From positions 4,347,583-4,411,582 of the forward strand of contig JYIP02000002.1 in NCBI GenBank assembly GCA_001051155.2: a stretch of 64,000 nt of DNA, given 5' to 3'. The notes beneath the pieces are model-generated. The model made no database searches. It was given only the letters and a program-made list of their open reading frames with translations, and was not told the DNA's origin. The stretch's first letter is position 1, and the number at the start of each line of letters is the position of its first letter. Below, one piece after another: positions 13,201 through 23,845 of this stretch. The position numbers were made by a program, and so were the translations under genes. This stretch comes from Chrysoporthe austroafricana. Its lineage: Eukaryota; Ascomycota; Sordariomycetes; Diaporthales; Cryphonectriaceae.

Positions 13201-14126
13201 CACCAAACATCACCCGTCGACTTCCTGACGAGGAAGAGACCTCTCCCGGCGCGGGGCCGGGAAAGAGTCGGCCTCGGCTCATCAGCACTCGGCCGACACC
13301 AGTCGACAGTCCAGTGCCACGGTCGCCTCGGCGCACGACCTTCCTCGGATCTTCTCGACCTCGTCCAATTATACCGTCTAGAGAAGCGATGCATACAACA
13401 GCTAACATTCACCGTACCGGAAAGGGTCCGACTATAGATTCGAATGGTCCGTGGCGCGGCAAGGGCCGTCGCTTATCCTCATCCGACTTGCTCGATGTTC
13501 AGTCTGATCTCGCGGGCATGGCAGACCACGACGCTTTTGGCGGTGTATCTTCCAGCTTCGTAACGCAGATGGCAATGGCCACGGGGATGATTACGCCAGG
13601 TGGGCAGCACCGAACCAATGAGAAGGCTCAGCGAGAGCGTGATAACGACCGCGACCGGATGAGCCGTCTGGTGTTGGCACGCATGAAAACGCTCGAGGAA
13701 GGGTTCGCGGACGTGGTCAAGGAGATGAGAGGATTCCAAAGATCCTCGGCCATGCCCTCGACGGCCCACACTTCCGCTAGTGAAGGAACGGGGTCAATCA
13801 GCTGGCATGGCGAGGGCGAAGAGACGATACAGCCCTTCACGAATCTGTATAACGAAAGAATAGGAGTGAGCTCCGCTGGCAAGGCCTCCAAAGCGGGTTC
13901 AGGCGGAAAGGTCAACAGGTCGCGGCCTGTTAGTCGAAGAAGCGGCGATAAGTCGAACCGAAACAGTGTGATATTGCGGTCGCCTATCAGTTCTCAGGGA
14001 GGCGGCTATAAGGGCAAAGGGAAGCAGGTCGAGACAAGTGAGGCAGAGGACGATGCCAGCTCAGATGAGGGCAGGCCTGGAGGTGTTGAGCGGGCGAGCT
14101 CCGCGAGAAGGGGCAGTTCTGTCTGA
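10262..14126 (+). CDS. yvc1: Yvc1-type TRP cation channel (vacuolar Ca2+ release)
   Basis: A TRP-like nonselective cation channel; yeast Yvc1 releases Ca2+ from the vacuole after osmotic shock. Exons 10262-11811, 11877-11948, 12092-12160 and 12221-14126 give 1198 residues; yeast Yvc1 has 675, and filamentous fungi carry a longer C-terminal tail. The N-terminal cytosolic part contains the Yvc1 stretch SITHAIRIIVQTRTETTLTW and YDFYPLQGLP. Hydrophobic segments run from about residue 340 to 560. The pore region (FKIFQLLMGFTPAAWDVWP) is split by intron 1, and the last helix (MVLFLIICHFVVVTVLITVL) is split by intron 2. After EEHQFLFAINTIAMVK the tail of about 550 residues is low-complexity, acidic and Ser/Arg-rich. 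It has one predicted coiled-coil stretch near residue 1050 (RMSRLVLARMKTLEEGFADV). Splice phases all agree. The small ORF at the start codon is listed separately. Confidence 0.93.
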
Positions 14127-14838
14127 GCAGGGGTGACGGTACTGGGAGGTGATATACCCTATGGGTATAGGAGGGTATGACAGGATTGTCCTTGATGCTA
14201 GGACCCGTCCTCGCGATCGACAGGCGTGCTTGCATGTGTGTGGGCGTTCAATAGTGTTTTCTCGCATATCGCATACAGGGCGGCACGGCAAGGCAACGGA
14301 AGGAGTACGCTGGGCTGGGGGGGAGGGGGGGGGTTGGTCTCATGCTTTATCGGTCAGGTTCTGGCGCGAGGTTATCTTGTCTGGATCAACTAGTCGCGAT
14401 TGCATACCGTGAGCTACAATGTTCTACCGCTCAAGCGGTAGGGAGCAGGGAGAAATGGAACAATTTGAGTGCATTGTGCAACTTTGCCTTCCAAGCCTAG
14501 ATAGCGGCATATTCCGCCGAAGCAGCTCACCGCCCTTTGTGCGCATTGCCATCCTGTGAACCAAACCAGATAACGCCGTAAACATGTTGGATCCGCGAAG
14601 CCATAGTCGTGGGTACTTTCCCCGTCGAGGACGTGTGCTCGACCTTTTCATCATTGATGGCCCCCGGTAATTTCTGCCGGGCTCGCCATACGGACACTCC
14701 CCTGCTAAGCCTGCAGTGAGCTGTTTCCGCTACGTATAGCCTTCCCCTCTCGCCCGGGGGCCCCCTCTTGTCACTCTCGGCTCGGGTTCCCATTTCCTCC
14801 TGTGTCTCTGTTTGACCGCGCCACGCTGGTCCCCGGGC
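14127..14838. other. convergent 3' flank, yvc1 / microprotein
   Basis: 712 bp between two convergent genes. It contains the G-run at 14312-14333 and otherwise nothing coding that I can support. Confidence 0.6.
14312..14333 (+). repeat. G-run, potential G-quadruplex
   Basis: GGG, then runs of seven and nine G separated by 2 and 1 bases, about 190 bp past the yvc1 stop. At least four GGG tracts are available within 22 bp on the plus strand. Confidence 0.6.
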
Positions 14839-15247
14839 CTAGATGCCCCCGCCGCTCCTGTCGACCGAGACGTAGTAGTTGCCGCTCAGGGTGCGCTGGG
14901 CCAGCTCGTTCTTCCTCAGCGCGTCGGCGCGGTGCCGGATGCCCAGGCCCACGCCGGCGGCCGTGAGGGTGAGGAGGACGAGGCGGGGGTGGCGGGAGCT
15001 GCGGGTTCAAGGTCATCTCGTCAGCATCCATCAGGTCTCTTGTTTCTATTCCAGTGCGGGCGGCGGCGGAGGCGTCGAGGACAAACCGCCCCAGCCCCCG
15101 CTGGGGAAGGGCCGGGGCTACGACGGGAGAGGCCTGCTGGGATGTGTAGAGGGGCGGATGTGTGTGTGTGATGTAAGCTCTTTGGAGGACAAGGACATAC
15201 GCGAATGGGCGGACGCCGCCGCGGTGGACGTTCCTGAGCGAGTCCAT
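14839..15247 (-). CDS. 68-residue single-span membrane microprotein, spliced
   Basis: Exon 1 is 15201-15247 and exon 2 is 14839-14998, separated by a 202-bp intron (GTATGT donor, CCGCAG acceptor). Translation runs MDSLRNVHRGGVRPFA, then SRHPRLVLLTLTAAGVGLGI, then a charged helix (RHRADALRKNELAQRTL), and ends NYYVSVDRSGGGI. The layout is a short basic N-terminus, one hydrophobic span at about 20-36 and a conserved-looking tail. This suggests a small mitochondrial or ER membrane protein. I recall similar small uncharacterised proteins with a VSVDRSGGGI ending in other filamentous ascomycetes, but cannot search here. The start context (CCAGTATGG) and both splice signals are good. Function unknown. 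Confidence 0.75.
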
Positions 15248-17514
15248 ACTGGTACCAGCAGAGTCTCCTACTACTGGGAGGAGGCGGTGTATGTGTTAAT
15301 TATACGGTTTATAGTCCGCTACGGGTATGGCAAAAGGGTCATGGGGTCCTTTGGTATCAACAGGGCAATATAAAACTCAATTCTGCCGGTACTCAAGAGG
15401 GGAGAAAGGAGGGGAGGTGTAGACAGCGACTAGGTATACCAGGACCTGGGGATACATGTATATATGCATACACGCATAACCAGAGATAAAGCGTGGGTTT
15501 CTGTTGGGGACGGCAGGGATCGGGAGGCAAAGAAAAAAAGCCGTGGGGATCTCTGAGCGCGAGTGGCACGCGACGTGTTTCTGTTTCCGTTTCCAGGCGA
15601 TCTCGACGGGGGACCTGATTGCCATCGCCCCACCATCATATCATCTCTGGGGTGATCCTGAGCTGCGGGTGTGCTTAGTCGCTGCTCCTATATGGCGGTA
15701 TGGTTATGCGGGGGAAGACGGCTGTGGGGAAGCGCCTGGGGCGAGGGGCCTGGGTGTCTTGGTGCCTTGGTGCCTTGGTGCCTTGGTGCCTTGGTGCCTC
15801 GAGGCCTTAGCACCCTTGTGGTGCCCTGCAATGGCAGACTCTACCGTCACCACTCGGTCCGGCCCGGGTCAGAGCTGTCAAGGCCGCTCCCCTCGGACCA
15901 GGAGGGAGATACTGGAGACCTGCCATCGACGAGAACATGAGAACGACCCTCCCTGGCTGCGTATCCTCTGCGCGAGGCTGACACCACCGCAGCCGTCTGT
16001 TGCTATTTATGTGTCCATCCAGGTTCGTCCATCTCCCGAGCAGCCTCTCTAAGAGGGCCCCCGAACAGCCCCTCTGAGATGGCCGCCGAGCAATGATGCC
16101 TGCTTTGCTTAGCCCCCCATATACGTTCTTCGAGTTATCCCGTGTGTTGACCCCAATTAGTCAAGAGCCGCAGGCATTATCCCGTCCTGCGCAGCGCCGG
16201 TGACTGAGCGGGCTCTACAGGCTGAGGGAGATACTATGTCCACATGTATCCAGTAGGCAAACAGGCAAGCAGAGGACGAGAGGAGCGACCCACTCCGACA
16301 AGGCCTGGCGCGGTCGCACGGCGCTGGACCAGGGGCCCCAGCCGCTCGCAGTGTCAAACACCTACCTAGTAAACCTCCTCTATGCCTTGACACAAAACGG
16401 AGAAAAGAGCAACGATAACTATACGTGGTCTGGTCTCATCTTGCTTGAGCGCCGATGACCATGCTCGTGACATGGGTGCTCTTCACGCCTACAGAGGCGA
16501 GAGGCGCCGGGCGCCTCGACAAGCAAGCACTACTGCAGTAATATCTGCTGGACTGTCGCAGGAGACCCCCAGCACCTCTGCGCCCTCTTTATACTTTTAG
16601 CCCCCCACCCCGGATGGTGCAGCACCGCCTACCGTGGTATGCCTACGTGGACCACCAGCCTTGGGGATACGGTATCTGGAGCGTACTTCTGCCCTGCTCC
16701 TCTGCAAGCGCTCGGGCCTCCTGCAGGACTAGCGAGGGCTGTGAGACTGCTGCCTTCCGAGTGTTGGGCGTTGCTTTGCTCAGCCTCGTCACCAACATGT
16801 GTCTGCTGTCGACTCCTAACAGGTGGTTTTTTTTTTCGCCCGCCACGTCTCAGACGCATACCTGAGCCGCACAGCTGAGTCACCTCGGTGTGGCTCTGTC
16901 CTGATAACCTGTCCGTGCAGCCCTCCTGGTACAAACATTCTCGCCGCTGTCAGCTTCCGGGCGTGAGCAACTGCGGGGCACTTGACTGATAAGGCTGCGC
17001 CGCGAGCACCGCCGTGCTCCTCACCAGAACCTCTGCCACAAGGTAGCAACACCTGCTGACATCTCAATCTCGTCAAGAATTCATCTCCTATGAGTGCATC
17101 TGAACACTAGAAAGACAGCAACACTGTGTTAGACTGGTAAGTGACGTGGCATCCATCCGTTCATGGTAAATCCCCGCTGCAAAGACTCATAGTTCGGACT
17201 ACGGCTAGATGGTCAACTAGATTCATATGTCCAAGCAGGCCTGTACGTCGGACTAGGAATCACAGGCTTGTAAAGAACCTTCAGAGATAGACTACTGTTC
17301 TTATAAGCGCAAATCGGTAATGCTGATTCTTTCCACTCCAGGTCACCCTCAGACAGCCTTGCTCACGCAAGCTACAACACACCATCCCCTTCAGGCCCTA
17401 TCTCACTTCGATAGCTCACACCTCACCTTCTGAGACAGATATTCTCTGGCTCTCTTTACAAACCATCTCACCTACTGCCAGCTACCCATCAGGACACTGC
17501 TGCAGCACCGACCA
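15248..17514. other. gene-poor interval
   Basis: 2.27 kb between the divergently transcribed microprotein gene and the gene starting at 17515. It contains the octamer repeat at 15758-15797. The longest ORF (15504-16052, plus) owes much of its length to that repeat and has no recognisable domain. No RNA gene seen. Confidence 0.55.
15758..15797 (+). repeat. tandem octamer, five perfect copies
   Basis: Five exact copies of CTTGGTGC in direct tandem, flanked by partial copies (GTCTTGG before, CTCGAGG after). Confidence 0.95.
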
Positions 17515-20016
17515 ATGGACGGTGGATCAGCCTTATCCCCGCGAACACCAACCAGGTCTTTGCCTGAAGTGGTGGGGTTTAATTCAGGACAAGCTACCAC
17601 TGTCTCTACACCGGATCAGCAAAGTGAGGATCAACCAAACCAGGAGCAGCTGAACGCGGCTCTTAAAGCATCAATCAGAACGGCAGACTTGCTCGAGATG
17701 GATTTGAGACTTCAGAACCTCGAGGAAGTCCATCGGCTTCACAGCCTTGACCTGGAGAGGACACTAGGCAGCGTCGAAGGTGCCATGTCTCACTCGGAAG
17801 ATGCATCTGTTCTGGTTCTGGTCAAGTTCCTTGACTTCGCACCAATCTACAGCTGTCGTTACTCCTTCTTCCAGACAGGCAGGCTGCGCCTGACCCGGGA
17901 ACAGGTTCTAGGCACCGGATCAGAGCTCTTGAAAGGCCTGCTCAACAGCGAGGCACATCAGCGCCGGGCTAAAACGGCAGCCGCTCCGCTTCCTGAAGGA
18001 GTGACTCACGTCCTTGACTTGTCACCAACCACTGACGAAGATGACTTCACTATGGCCCTTCGGTATCTTAGCATCCCTGACGGCATTAAGCTCTGGTACA
18101 GGTCAATGCACGTGGGAGTGTCGCCTCTGGCTGTTGCTGGCCATGATGACGCCTGCGACTGTCTCTTGCCCGTCGGCGAGGGATACCCACACCAGCCACC
18201 ACCGGATTTCATCCGAGGGGACCAGCGCCAGGTCTGCATTTGGGATCTTGACAACTGGGCTATCGAGGAGCATCGCAATATTCCTGACTTTTGCCAGACC
18301 CGGTGGGCGGCAAACACCATTCGTCTCTTTCGATCCATCGCCCAGCCTCCAGGCCACAAGGACCTCCATATTGACTCCGCTGCTCGGATGTGGACGCTTG
18401 TGGGCTTGTTCAGCAAGCTGGAGATGACAAACTACGACATACTGGTCAGTACAGCTGTCGAACTTGTCCTCCAGCATACCTTGTGGGCACGCACGGCTTG
18501 CGTCAGCTAACCACGTGGACAGCGCGATGATGTGACGGCCTGGTTTAACGCGGATCGCAACTATCTGTTTGTGGAGCTGCTGCCTGAGGAGACGCTGCGC
18601 ATCGGCCTCACCCTCAAGATCCCCCTCCTGGCTGAGCCTGCTTTCCGCATCCTGGTCAACGAACGGGCCCTGGAGGTCGCAGGAGGCCAGCCACGAGCTC
18701 AGCCCAGACAGACCATCTTCGGCCGGCGGTGCTCGGACTTCTCGGGTACGGACGACACCGAGTCGATTTCTCGTATCGTGGAGTACGCCGGTACCGCCAT
18801 GGCCGACCGATACAAGGCCGCCATCGACAACCTGCTCGGCGACGATGCCCTCGACTTACTCGCGGTACCGGAGTGGCAACAGCTCCGCGCCTTGGATGAC
18901 ATCCTTCCCAAGGATACTGTTGACGGCTGCCCCCGTCCTCTCCGTTCCGCATACGACAAGCTGATGAACGAGATTCGTGCTGCTTTCAAGAATGCAATCA
19001 GCCGCATTGCGCGGCGCCCAAGTGCAGATTTGCCGTACAATATGACCCTGGTTGAAGCGCGACAGCGAGACCTGGCCCGGGGCCCGCTGACGGTCGAGAA
19101 GGTGGAGGGACTGCGCGCTTTTTCAGTGCCTGCGCGCGAGCTGCTCAACGCACAAAACTTCATCTCCGTGTACGCCGCCCTAAACATGTACCAGCGCGCG
19201 TTATGCCCTTTCATGTGGGAGGAGCTTCGCTCCCTCCCTGACTCCACCTTTAAGGGTCAGGTTGAGGTGGTGAAAACTGCGAACGTGTTCACCGACGAGC
19301 TCGACAGTGCTATACAGGAGGGTCTCCGTGACCCCCGCTATGAACAACTCAGCTGGGCAGCGGATAATGCCTTCCGTTTCATCAACCTGCTCTTCCGGAA
19401 TGCCCTGAAGGGGCTACGTGCCTACATCAACCCACTGGTTGAGCGTGACCGGTCTGCTTTCGTCTACGCCCTCACCCCTCACCTCCTGCTCACCCCCGAC
19501 GATCGCGAGATGAACTTTCTCCGCCTGATCGACGACGAAACGCGCTTCGAGGCTGAGGTTCCGGAAACGGACTTCGGCCCCAACGGCCCAGGCCCAGCGT
19601 TCCACACGGGACGCACTGTCCCCAGCATTTCCGACACGGACTTTGAGCATCTGACCATTCAGTCCGAGGACGGCGCCAGCACCGTCGTCGGATCGGTCGT
19701 CGCTCAAGACGGCATCTCGACCGTCTACAACCGCCAGCGCGTCCATGCCCGGTCCACCGCACCTTCTGTCTCGTCAGAGCACTTTACGGACGAGGACATG
19801 AGCGTCGAGTACGCCGATGCCGAGTACGCCGTCCCCGCGGCACACCAGATCCGCGGCCAGGTCCTCGCGAGCTTTGTGGAGGAAGCCGAGGAGGACGGCC
19901 CAGCGTCCGGCGCTGACGACTTGCCTGATGAGTTCTATGAGGACACTGACACTGACTTCCCTGTATCCGATGACGATGAGGAATTCGAGATTGTGACCGA
20001 GGATAAATCGACCTGA
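17515..20016 (+). CDS. uncharacterised 807-residue protein
   Basis: Exons 17515-18444 and 18523-20016; the 78-bp intron has a GTCAGT donor and GCTAAC branch, and joins IL to RDDVTAWF in frame. I do not recognise a family with a known function. Visible features: a Ser/Pro/Gln-rich N-terminus (1-60); a mixed alpha/beta core (about 60-310) containing HVLDLSPTTDEDDFTMALRY, Cys-Asp-Cys near residue 220 and a Trp-rich stretch (CIWDLDNWAIEEH); a helical middle (about 320-630) with no transmembrane segment or signal peptide; and a disordered acidic tail (about 740-805, ending EEFEIVTEDKST). The single-intron structure, consistent codon use and absence of frame breaks argue for a real, expressed intracellular protein. 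A BTB-like fold in the N-terminal core is conceivable but not shown. Confidence 0.85.
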
Positions 20017-20033
20017 GTTGGACGTGCCAAATG

Positions 20034-20083
20034 GTAAGGCATTCATCAGCGTCTTTTTAGAACTTTCGCTAACTTCGGCCTAG
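20034..20083 (+). other. possible 3' UTR intron
   Basis: Seventeen bases past the stop of the 807-residue gene lie a GTAAGG donor, a CGCTAAC branch site and a CCTAG acceptor spaced 50 bp apart, the size and form of introns elsewhere in this window. The stop is close enough that nonsense-mediated decay is not expected. Confidence 0.4.
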
Positions 20084-20980
20084 GTGCACTGTTCTACATA
20101 CCTCTAACATCGACTTCAGGTGATTCTGGTATGCCACACATGGGGAGCTGGCAAGCGGGCACGAGCCTGGCAGGATATTTCAGACGTTGGGTGCTGTCCC
20201 CCATACGATAACGCAAACGTGGATCGAGATAAGCCATGGTTGCCAGCCTCAAGCATCAGCGCAGACCTATGCTCTCGGCCACCTCCTTTGGTCCTTAGTG
20301 GTCGAGCGGCTAGGCACGGGCGGTTCTGTGCCTTAGCCATTGGGGTTGACACTCTGATCGGCGCACATTGCATGTCTCAATCCACGGGGAACAGGAGCCG
20401 GATCATACAACTATTCAGACGGCCTTTCGGTCTGTAGTCTCTTCTTTCTTTGAGTTTGATTCGTTTGGGCAGGGGCGGCATACTTGATGGCGATTGAGGA
20501 TGCCTATGGCATCTAGGAGCTCATGGAGAGATCGAACACGAGACCTTGAGAATTGGCGTTTCCTCCTGAAATTACCTTAGTAGTTTGAGAAGACAGCTCT
20601 GGCTTTTCGAGATTACAAAATGAGCTGACAGCCGAAAGATACCGAAAGGCCTTTTGAAACCAGCAGCCATAGAGGGGTTTGCTGATTACGACAAAGTAGA
20701 TCGAGAGTTTTTGAATGGATTCTGATCGCCCAGCGCGACTTACTGACTGCCTTAGCATGAGGTCTGGATGTCGTCTCTGGTGTATGCTATTGCCGTTGGT
20801 CTGTGCTGTACAGAATGGCCGGTATATGTGAGAAGTGCTCGTAAAGAGGTAGGCAGTGTTGAGGTCAACACCGGTATGGGAAGTTCCCATGCTCGTCCAT
20901 CCTCCCCGATTCTTTACAGTCTCACGCCTCCCATCTGGGCGACACCTCTCAAGATCACTAGAACCTCTCTCACTGACGGC
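20084..20980. other. convergent 3' flank
   Basis: About 900 bp without a gene I can support. A tRNA-like patch near 20290-20350 was examined and rejected. Confidence 0.5.
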
Positions 20981-21682
20981 TTACTTCTCACCACAGCCCC
21001 AACCACAAGAGCAAGGGCGGCTGCTGCGACCGCTGCTCTGGCCACCACACCGACCGTCACAGGCACCATCGCACGCACAACCATCATTCCCCTCCTTCTG
21101 TTCCTCCTCCCTCTTGCTCTTCTCGACGGCGACCACCTCGACATTACCGCCACCAATTCCCACAACAGTCAAGGTGTCGCCGACAGCCACCTCAGCACGA
21201 GGCGCGTCCAGATCGATGCCACCCGGAACGCCCTGAAACTCAGCCAGCAGGACGGCCCGCGCCTCCTCCTCGCCCAGGTCCCGCACGCGGCACAACAGGC
21301 CGTCCCTGGTCTCGCGGGAGAGATCAGGGGGCGCGGCGCGGCCTGGGAGGCGGGCCAGAGCGCCTGCGAGGAGTGCGCGCAACTCGGGCTCGGGGAGGTC
21401 CCGCACGCGGCGCAGCAGGGCTGCGCTGGCGGGCGGGCCGGCGGCGACGCGGAGCAGCCCGACAGCGGCGGCGGGGCGCCCCTCGGCCTCCGGGGCACGG
21501 CGCGCCATGTCGGCCGCCTCGTCCTGCAGGGCGCGGTCGAGGGCCGGGTCGTCGCCTGGGAGTGCGTCGCGCGCCGCGTCCGTGAAGATGTTGTTGGCGG
21601 AGGTGCTGGGCTCCCCGGTGTCGATCTCCACCGCGGCGCTGCGCAGGGGAGCTGGGGCCTGGTTGGTGTCGTTGGTCGGCAT
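20981..21682 (-). CDS. small Cys-rich protein with an internal 40-residue duplication
   Basis: Single exon of 233 residues from the ATG at 21682, which has an excellent context (ACCACCATG). An in-frame non-conserved extension reaches 21847 but is compositionally different. Contents: a disordered N-terminus (PTNDTNQAPAP); a helical Ala/Leu/Arg/Glu-rich middle in which LLRRVRDLPEPELRALLAGA is repeated 40 residues later as LLCRVRDLGEEEARAVLLAE; a short beta-like patch (VGDTLTVVGIGGGNVEVVAV); a Lys/Glu stretch; and a C-terminus with eight cysteines in CACDGACDGRC and PCSCGWGC, possibly metal binding. The opposite strand also carries a long ORF (20768-21841), so the coding strand is inferred from Kozak context and protein-like composition. 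Family not recognised. Confidence 0.55.
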   Translation of the reverse strand: MPTNDTNQAPAPLRSAAVEIDTGEPSTSANNIFTDAARDALPGDDPALDRALQDEAADMARRAPEAEGRPAAAVGLLRVAAGPPASAALLRRVRDLPEPELRALLAGALARLPGRAAPPDLSRETRDGLLCRVRDLGEEEARAVLLAEFQGVPGGIDLDAPRAEVAVGDTLTVVGIGGGNVEVVAVEKSKREEEQKEGNDGCACDGACDGRCGGQSSGRSSRPCSCGWGCGEK

Positions 21683-22744
21683 GGTGGTCTCGTGGTGGAA
21701 GAGAAGGGTAGGTTTGTGGGTAGTACTGGAGGATTGCAGGTTCGCTTGGATGAGACAAGGGAAGATGGAAAACTGAGACAGCTCTTGCCAAGTTTGTATG
21801 GGCTTGATGAGGCCGCTTTGCATTATCGAGAGTCGATGTAGGGACACAAGGCCTCGGGAGACTGAGGTGTTGGATGTGCCTGGCTAGAGATTATTAGGTC
21901 GAGTAGAAAAGGAAAATCTGCTGATTAGATGGGGTATTGTGATAGAGTTCAAGGTGATGGCAGGGCGCTAGTGAAGGCAAGCGAAGGCAGACAGCAGTTC
22001 TGATCTGCACCAGTTCAGAGTGATTCACTCGCAGAGAAGGGTCATTCACACCGTCTGAGCAGGCTAGCTTGCTGGGAGAATCTCTCTGGTTGAACGCTTT
22101 CTGTCCCGTGGACCGGTGTCATTGATGATGATTCCTCAAAGGCTTCTAGTTGTATAAGGAACGCCGCCAAGAATGGGGAATGTATTCCATGAATACGGCG
22201 ATGCCCACTCAACACTGGCATTTTGGGTTCTGATGACAAGGGTCAGAGACTCGCAAAGCGTAGACACTTGACAGCGCAGGCAGGAATCCTCCATGCATAT
22301 AGGGAGAGGCTTAAGGACATTGGGTGGAATTATATATATTCTATCTGTTTCGAAATTCACTGTCTGCTTGGCCCCATTGTCAAATCTCGATGGCATGCGT
22401 CCTTCTCCAAAGCGGCTATCAGTCTAGACCCAAGCGCTGTTGGTGGTGGCGAGAGAAGAGATGGCGCCGGTGGTGTTGGCTTCTTAATCTAGAGTAAGTG
22501 CGCGCAACTCGAAGCTCGCTATGACCGCACAGAAGTAGAAAGCACGCTCGGCTACTTCAATGATGCCCCCACTCGATGATAAGGCCGTGGAACATGATGG
22601 CTTGCATTCTTATGAGAGCCACTCCCTCAACATGCCGTAGGGATGTCTAAGGCTTGAATGCAAGAACACTTGGTGCCTCATATTTTCGTAGTTTCGCGTG
22701 CGCTGAACCTCAGCATTGTTGTTCTTGATTCCCTGGGGCGGGCG
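21683..22744. other. non-coding interval
   Basis: 1.06 kb between the start of the Cys-rich gene and the stop of tap42, both on the minus strand. It should contain the Cys-rich gene's promoter and the tap42 3' end. No further gene seen. Confidence 0.55.
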
Positions 22745-23845
22745 TTATCCTCGGTTCAGAGTATTCCCACTTCCCTTCGGATTTGCTTCCACAAACTCGT
22801 CCCACGCTCTCGCCTTCATGGTCTCCTCGTCTGCCTTCTCCATGTCGTCCTCATCTGGCTCTGGTCTGTGCCAACTTGCTTCTCCCCCGCCCTCAATGAT
22901 CCCGCCTCGTCGCTTCTCCTCCTCTAGGTACTCGTCGATAGTCATCGTCGGTAGGTTATGACCCGGCCTGAACACCTGCTTCGCCAGGTCTTGTCTAGTG
23001 CCGACGATCGTGAACGGCTGCAGCGGCTTGCCCTCCTTGCTGAGCAGCGGCCCGTTGAAGCTCTGTAGCCGTTTGAAAGGCCTGTCCAGTCGGTCCGAAT
23101 AGCCGTCTTGCCTCAGGCCTTCCCGTCGCCGACGCTCATCCTCCTCCACAGTGCTGACCTGAGGCAATAACGGCTCAGGCGCCCGTGCCAGGATTTCGGC
23201 CTCGCGGTTGAGGGACTCGAGCTGCTGGAAGGTCATGTGCACACTCAGCGCCAGGTTGGCGAGGTGGACCTGGCGCACAATCTCCTCGTCGCCCCCAACG
23301 GTATCTCCTGCATCCGGATCGCCGTACCCCGGGTTCCTGCGCAGGTATGCTAGTTTTTGCTTGAGGGCCTGCTCGGCCTTGTAGTTTGCGATCTTGGAGT
23401 TGCGGCGCGCCGCCGGGTCCGAGGAGGGTGTTGTCGAGAAGGCTGTGGGGTCCTCGGTGTACGCCTCGAGCATTCTAGAGTATTGTGGCTCGAGCAGGCT
23501 GTAGCTGTCGAGGGCCAGGAGGAAGCGCTCGTAGCATGAGCGCGACCTATCGACAATGTTGCGGCGCTCTCGCGGTGAGGTGGTGGGGACCTTCTGGATG
23601 AGCTCCGCGAGGTGGTAGTGGACGAGCAGATACGGCAGGTCGCTGGTGGAGAGGTCCTCGAGAGACTCGTTGGGGCTGAAGATGCGCAGCTGGCTGATGA
23701 GGTCGAGGCACTCGGTGTAGTCTTCTATGGCGTGCGTCAGGACGTCGCGGTAACTGGGGTCCGTCACCTCGAAGGCGCCCTCCAGGGCGAGCCGGCGCTC
23801 CTCGGCCTGCGCGAAGGTTGATTTGAGAGATTTGGTCTCGTCCAT
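22745..23845 (-). CDS. tap42: Tap42 / alpha4 (IGBP1) PP2A-family phosphatase regulator
   Basis: Intronless, 366 residues, the normal size for Tap42. In yeast Tap42 binds catalytic subunits of PP2A-like phosphatases and acts downstream of TORC1 in nutrient signalling; in animals alpha4 stabilises nascent PP2A catalytic subunits. Sequence features: an all-helical TPR-like N-terminal domain (about 1-240; YRDVLTHAIEDYTECLDLIS, HLAELIQKVPTTSPRERRNI, KIANYKAEQALKQKLAYLRR), then the conserved C-terminal part (RPFKRLQSFNGPL, TRQDLAKQVFRPGHNLPTMT, TIDEYLEEEKRRGGII) and a charged tail ending in RAWDEFVEANPKGSGNTLNRG-like sequence. The start lies in a good context (CCATCATGG). It is transcribed away from dcl1 across a 690-bp spacer. 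Confidence 0.96.
   Translation of the reverse strand: MDETKSLKSTFAQAEERRLALEGAFEVTDPSYRDVLTHAIEDYTECLDLISQLRIFSPNESLEDLSTSDLPYLLVHYHLAELIQKVPTTSPRERRNIVDRSRSCYERFLLALDSYSLLEPQYSRMLEAYTEDPTAFSTTPSSDPAARRNSKIANYKAEQALKQKLAYLRRNPGYGDPDAGDTVGGDEEIVRQVHLANLALSVHMTFQQLESLNREAEILARAPEPLLPQVSTVEEDERRRREGLRQDGYSDRLDRPFKRLQSFNGPLLSKEGKPLQPFTIVGTRQDLAKQVFRPGHNLPTMTIDEYLEEEKRRGGIIEGGGEASWHRPEPDEDDMEKADEETMKARAWDEFVEANPKGSGNTLNRG

Noticed and set aside
15504..16052. 182-codon plus ORF
   Set aside because: Runs through the octamer repeat, giving periodic LVPWCLGA; no homology signal.
20285..20350. tRNA-like fold (GGTCGAGCGGCTAGGC, then a GGCAC/GTGCC stem)
   Set aside because: No acceptor-stem pairing and no TTCGA-type loop at the right distance.
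20768..21841. 357-codon plus-strand ORF over the Cys-rich gene
   Set aside because: Poor start context and uneven composition; kept only as a caveat to the minus-strand call.
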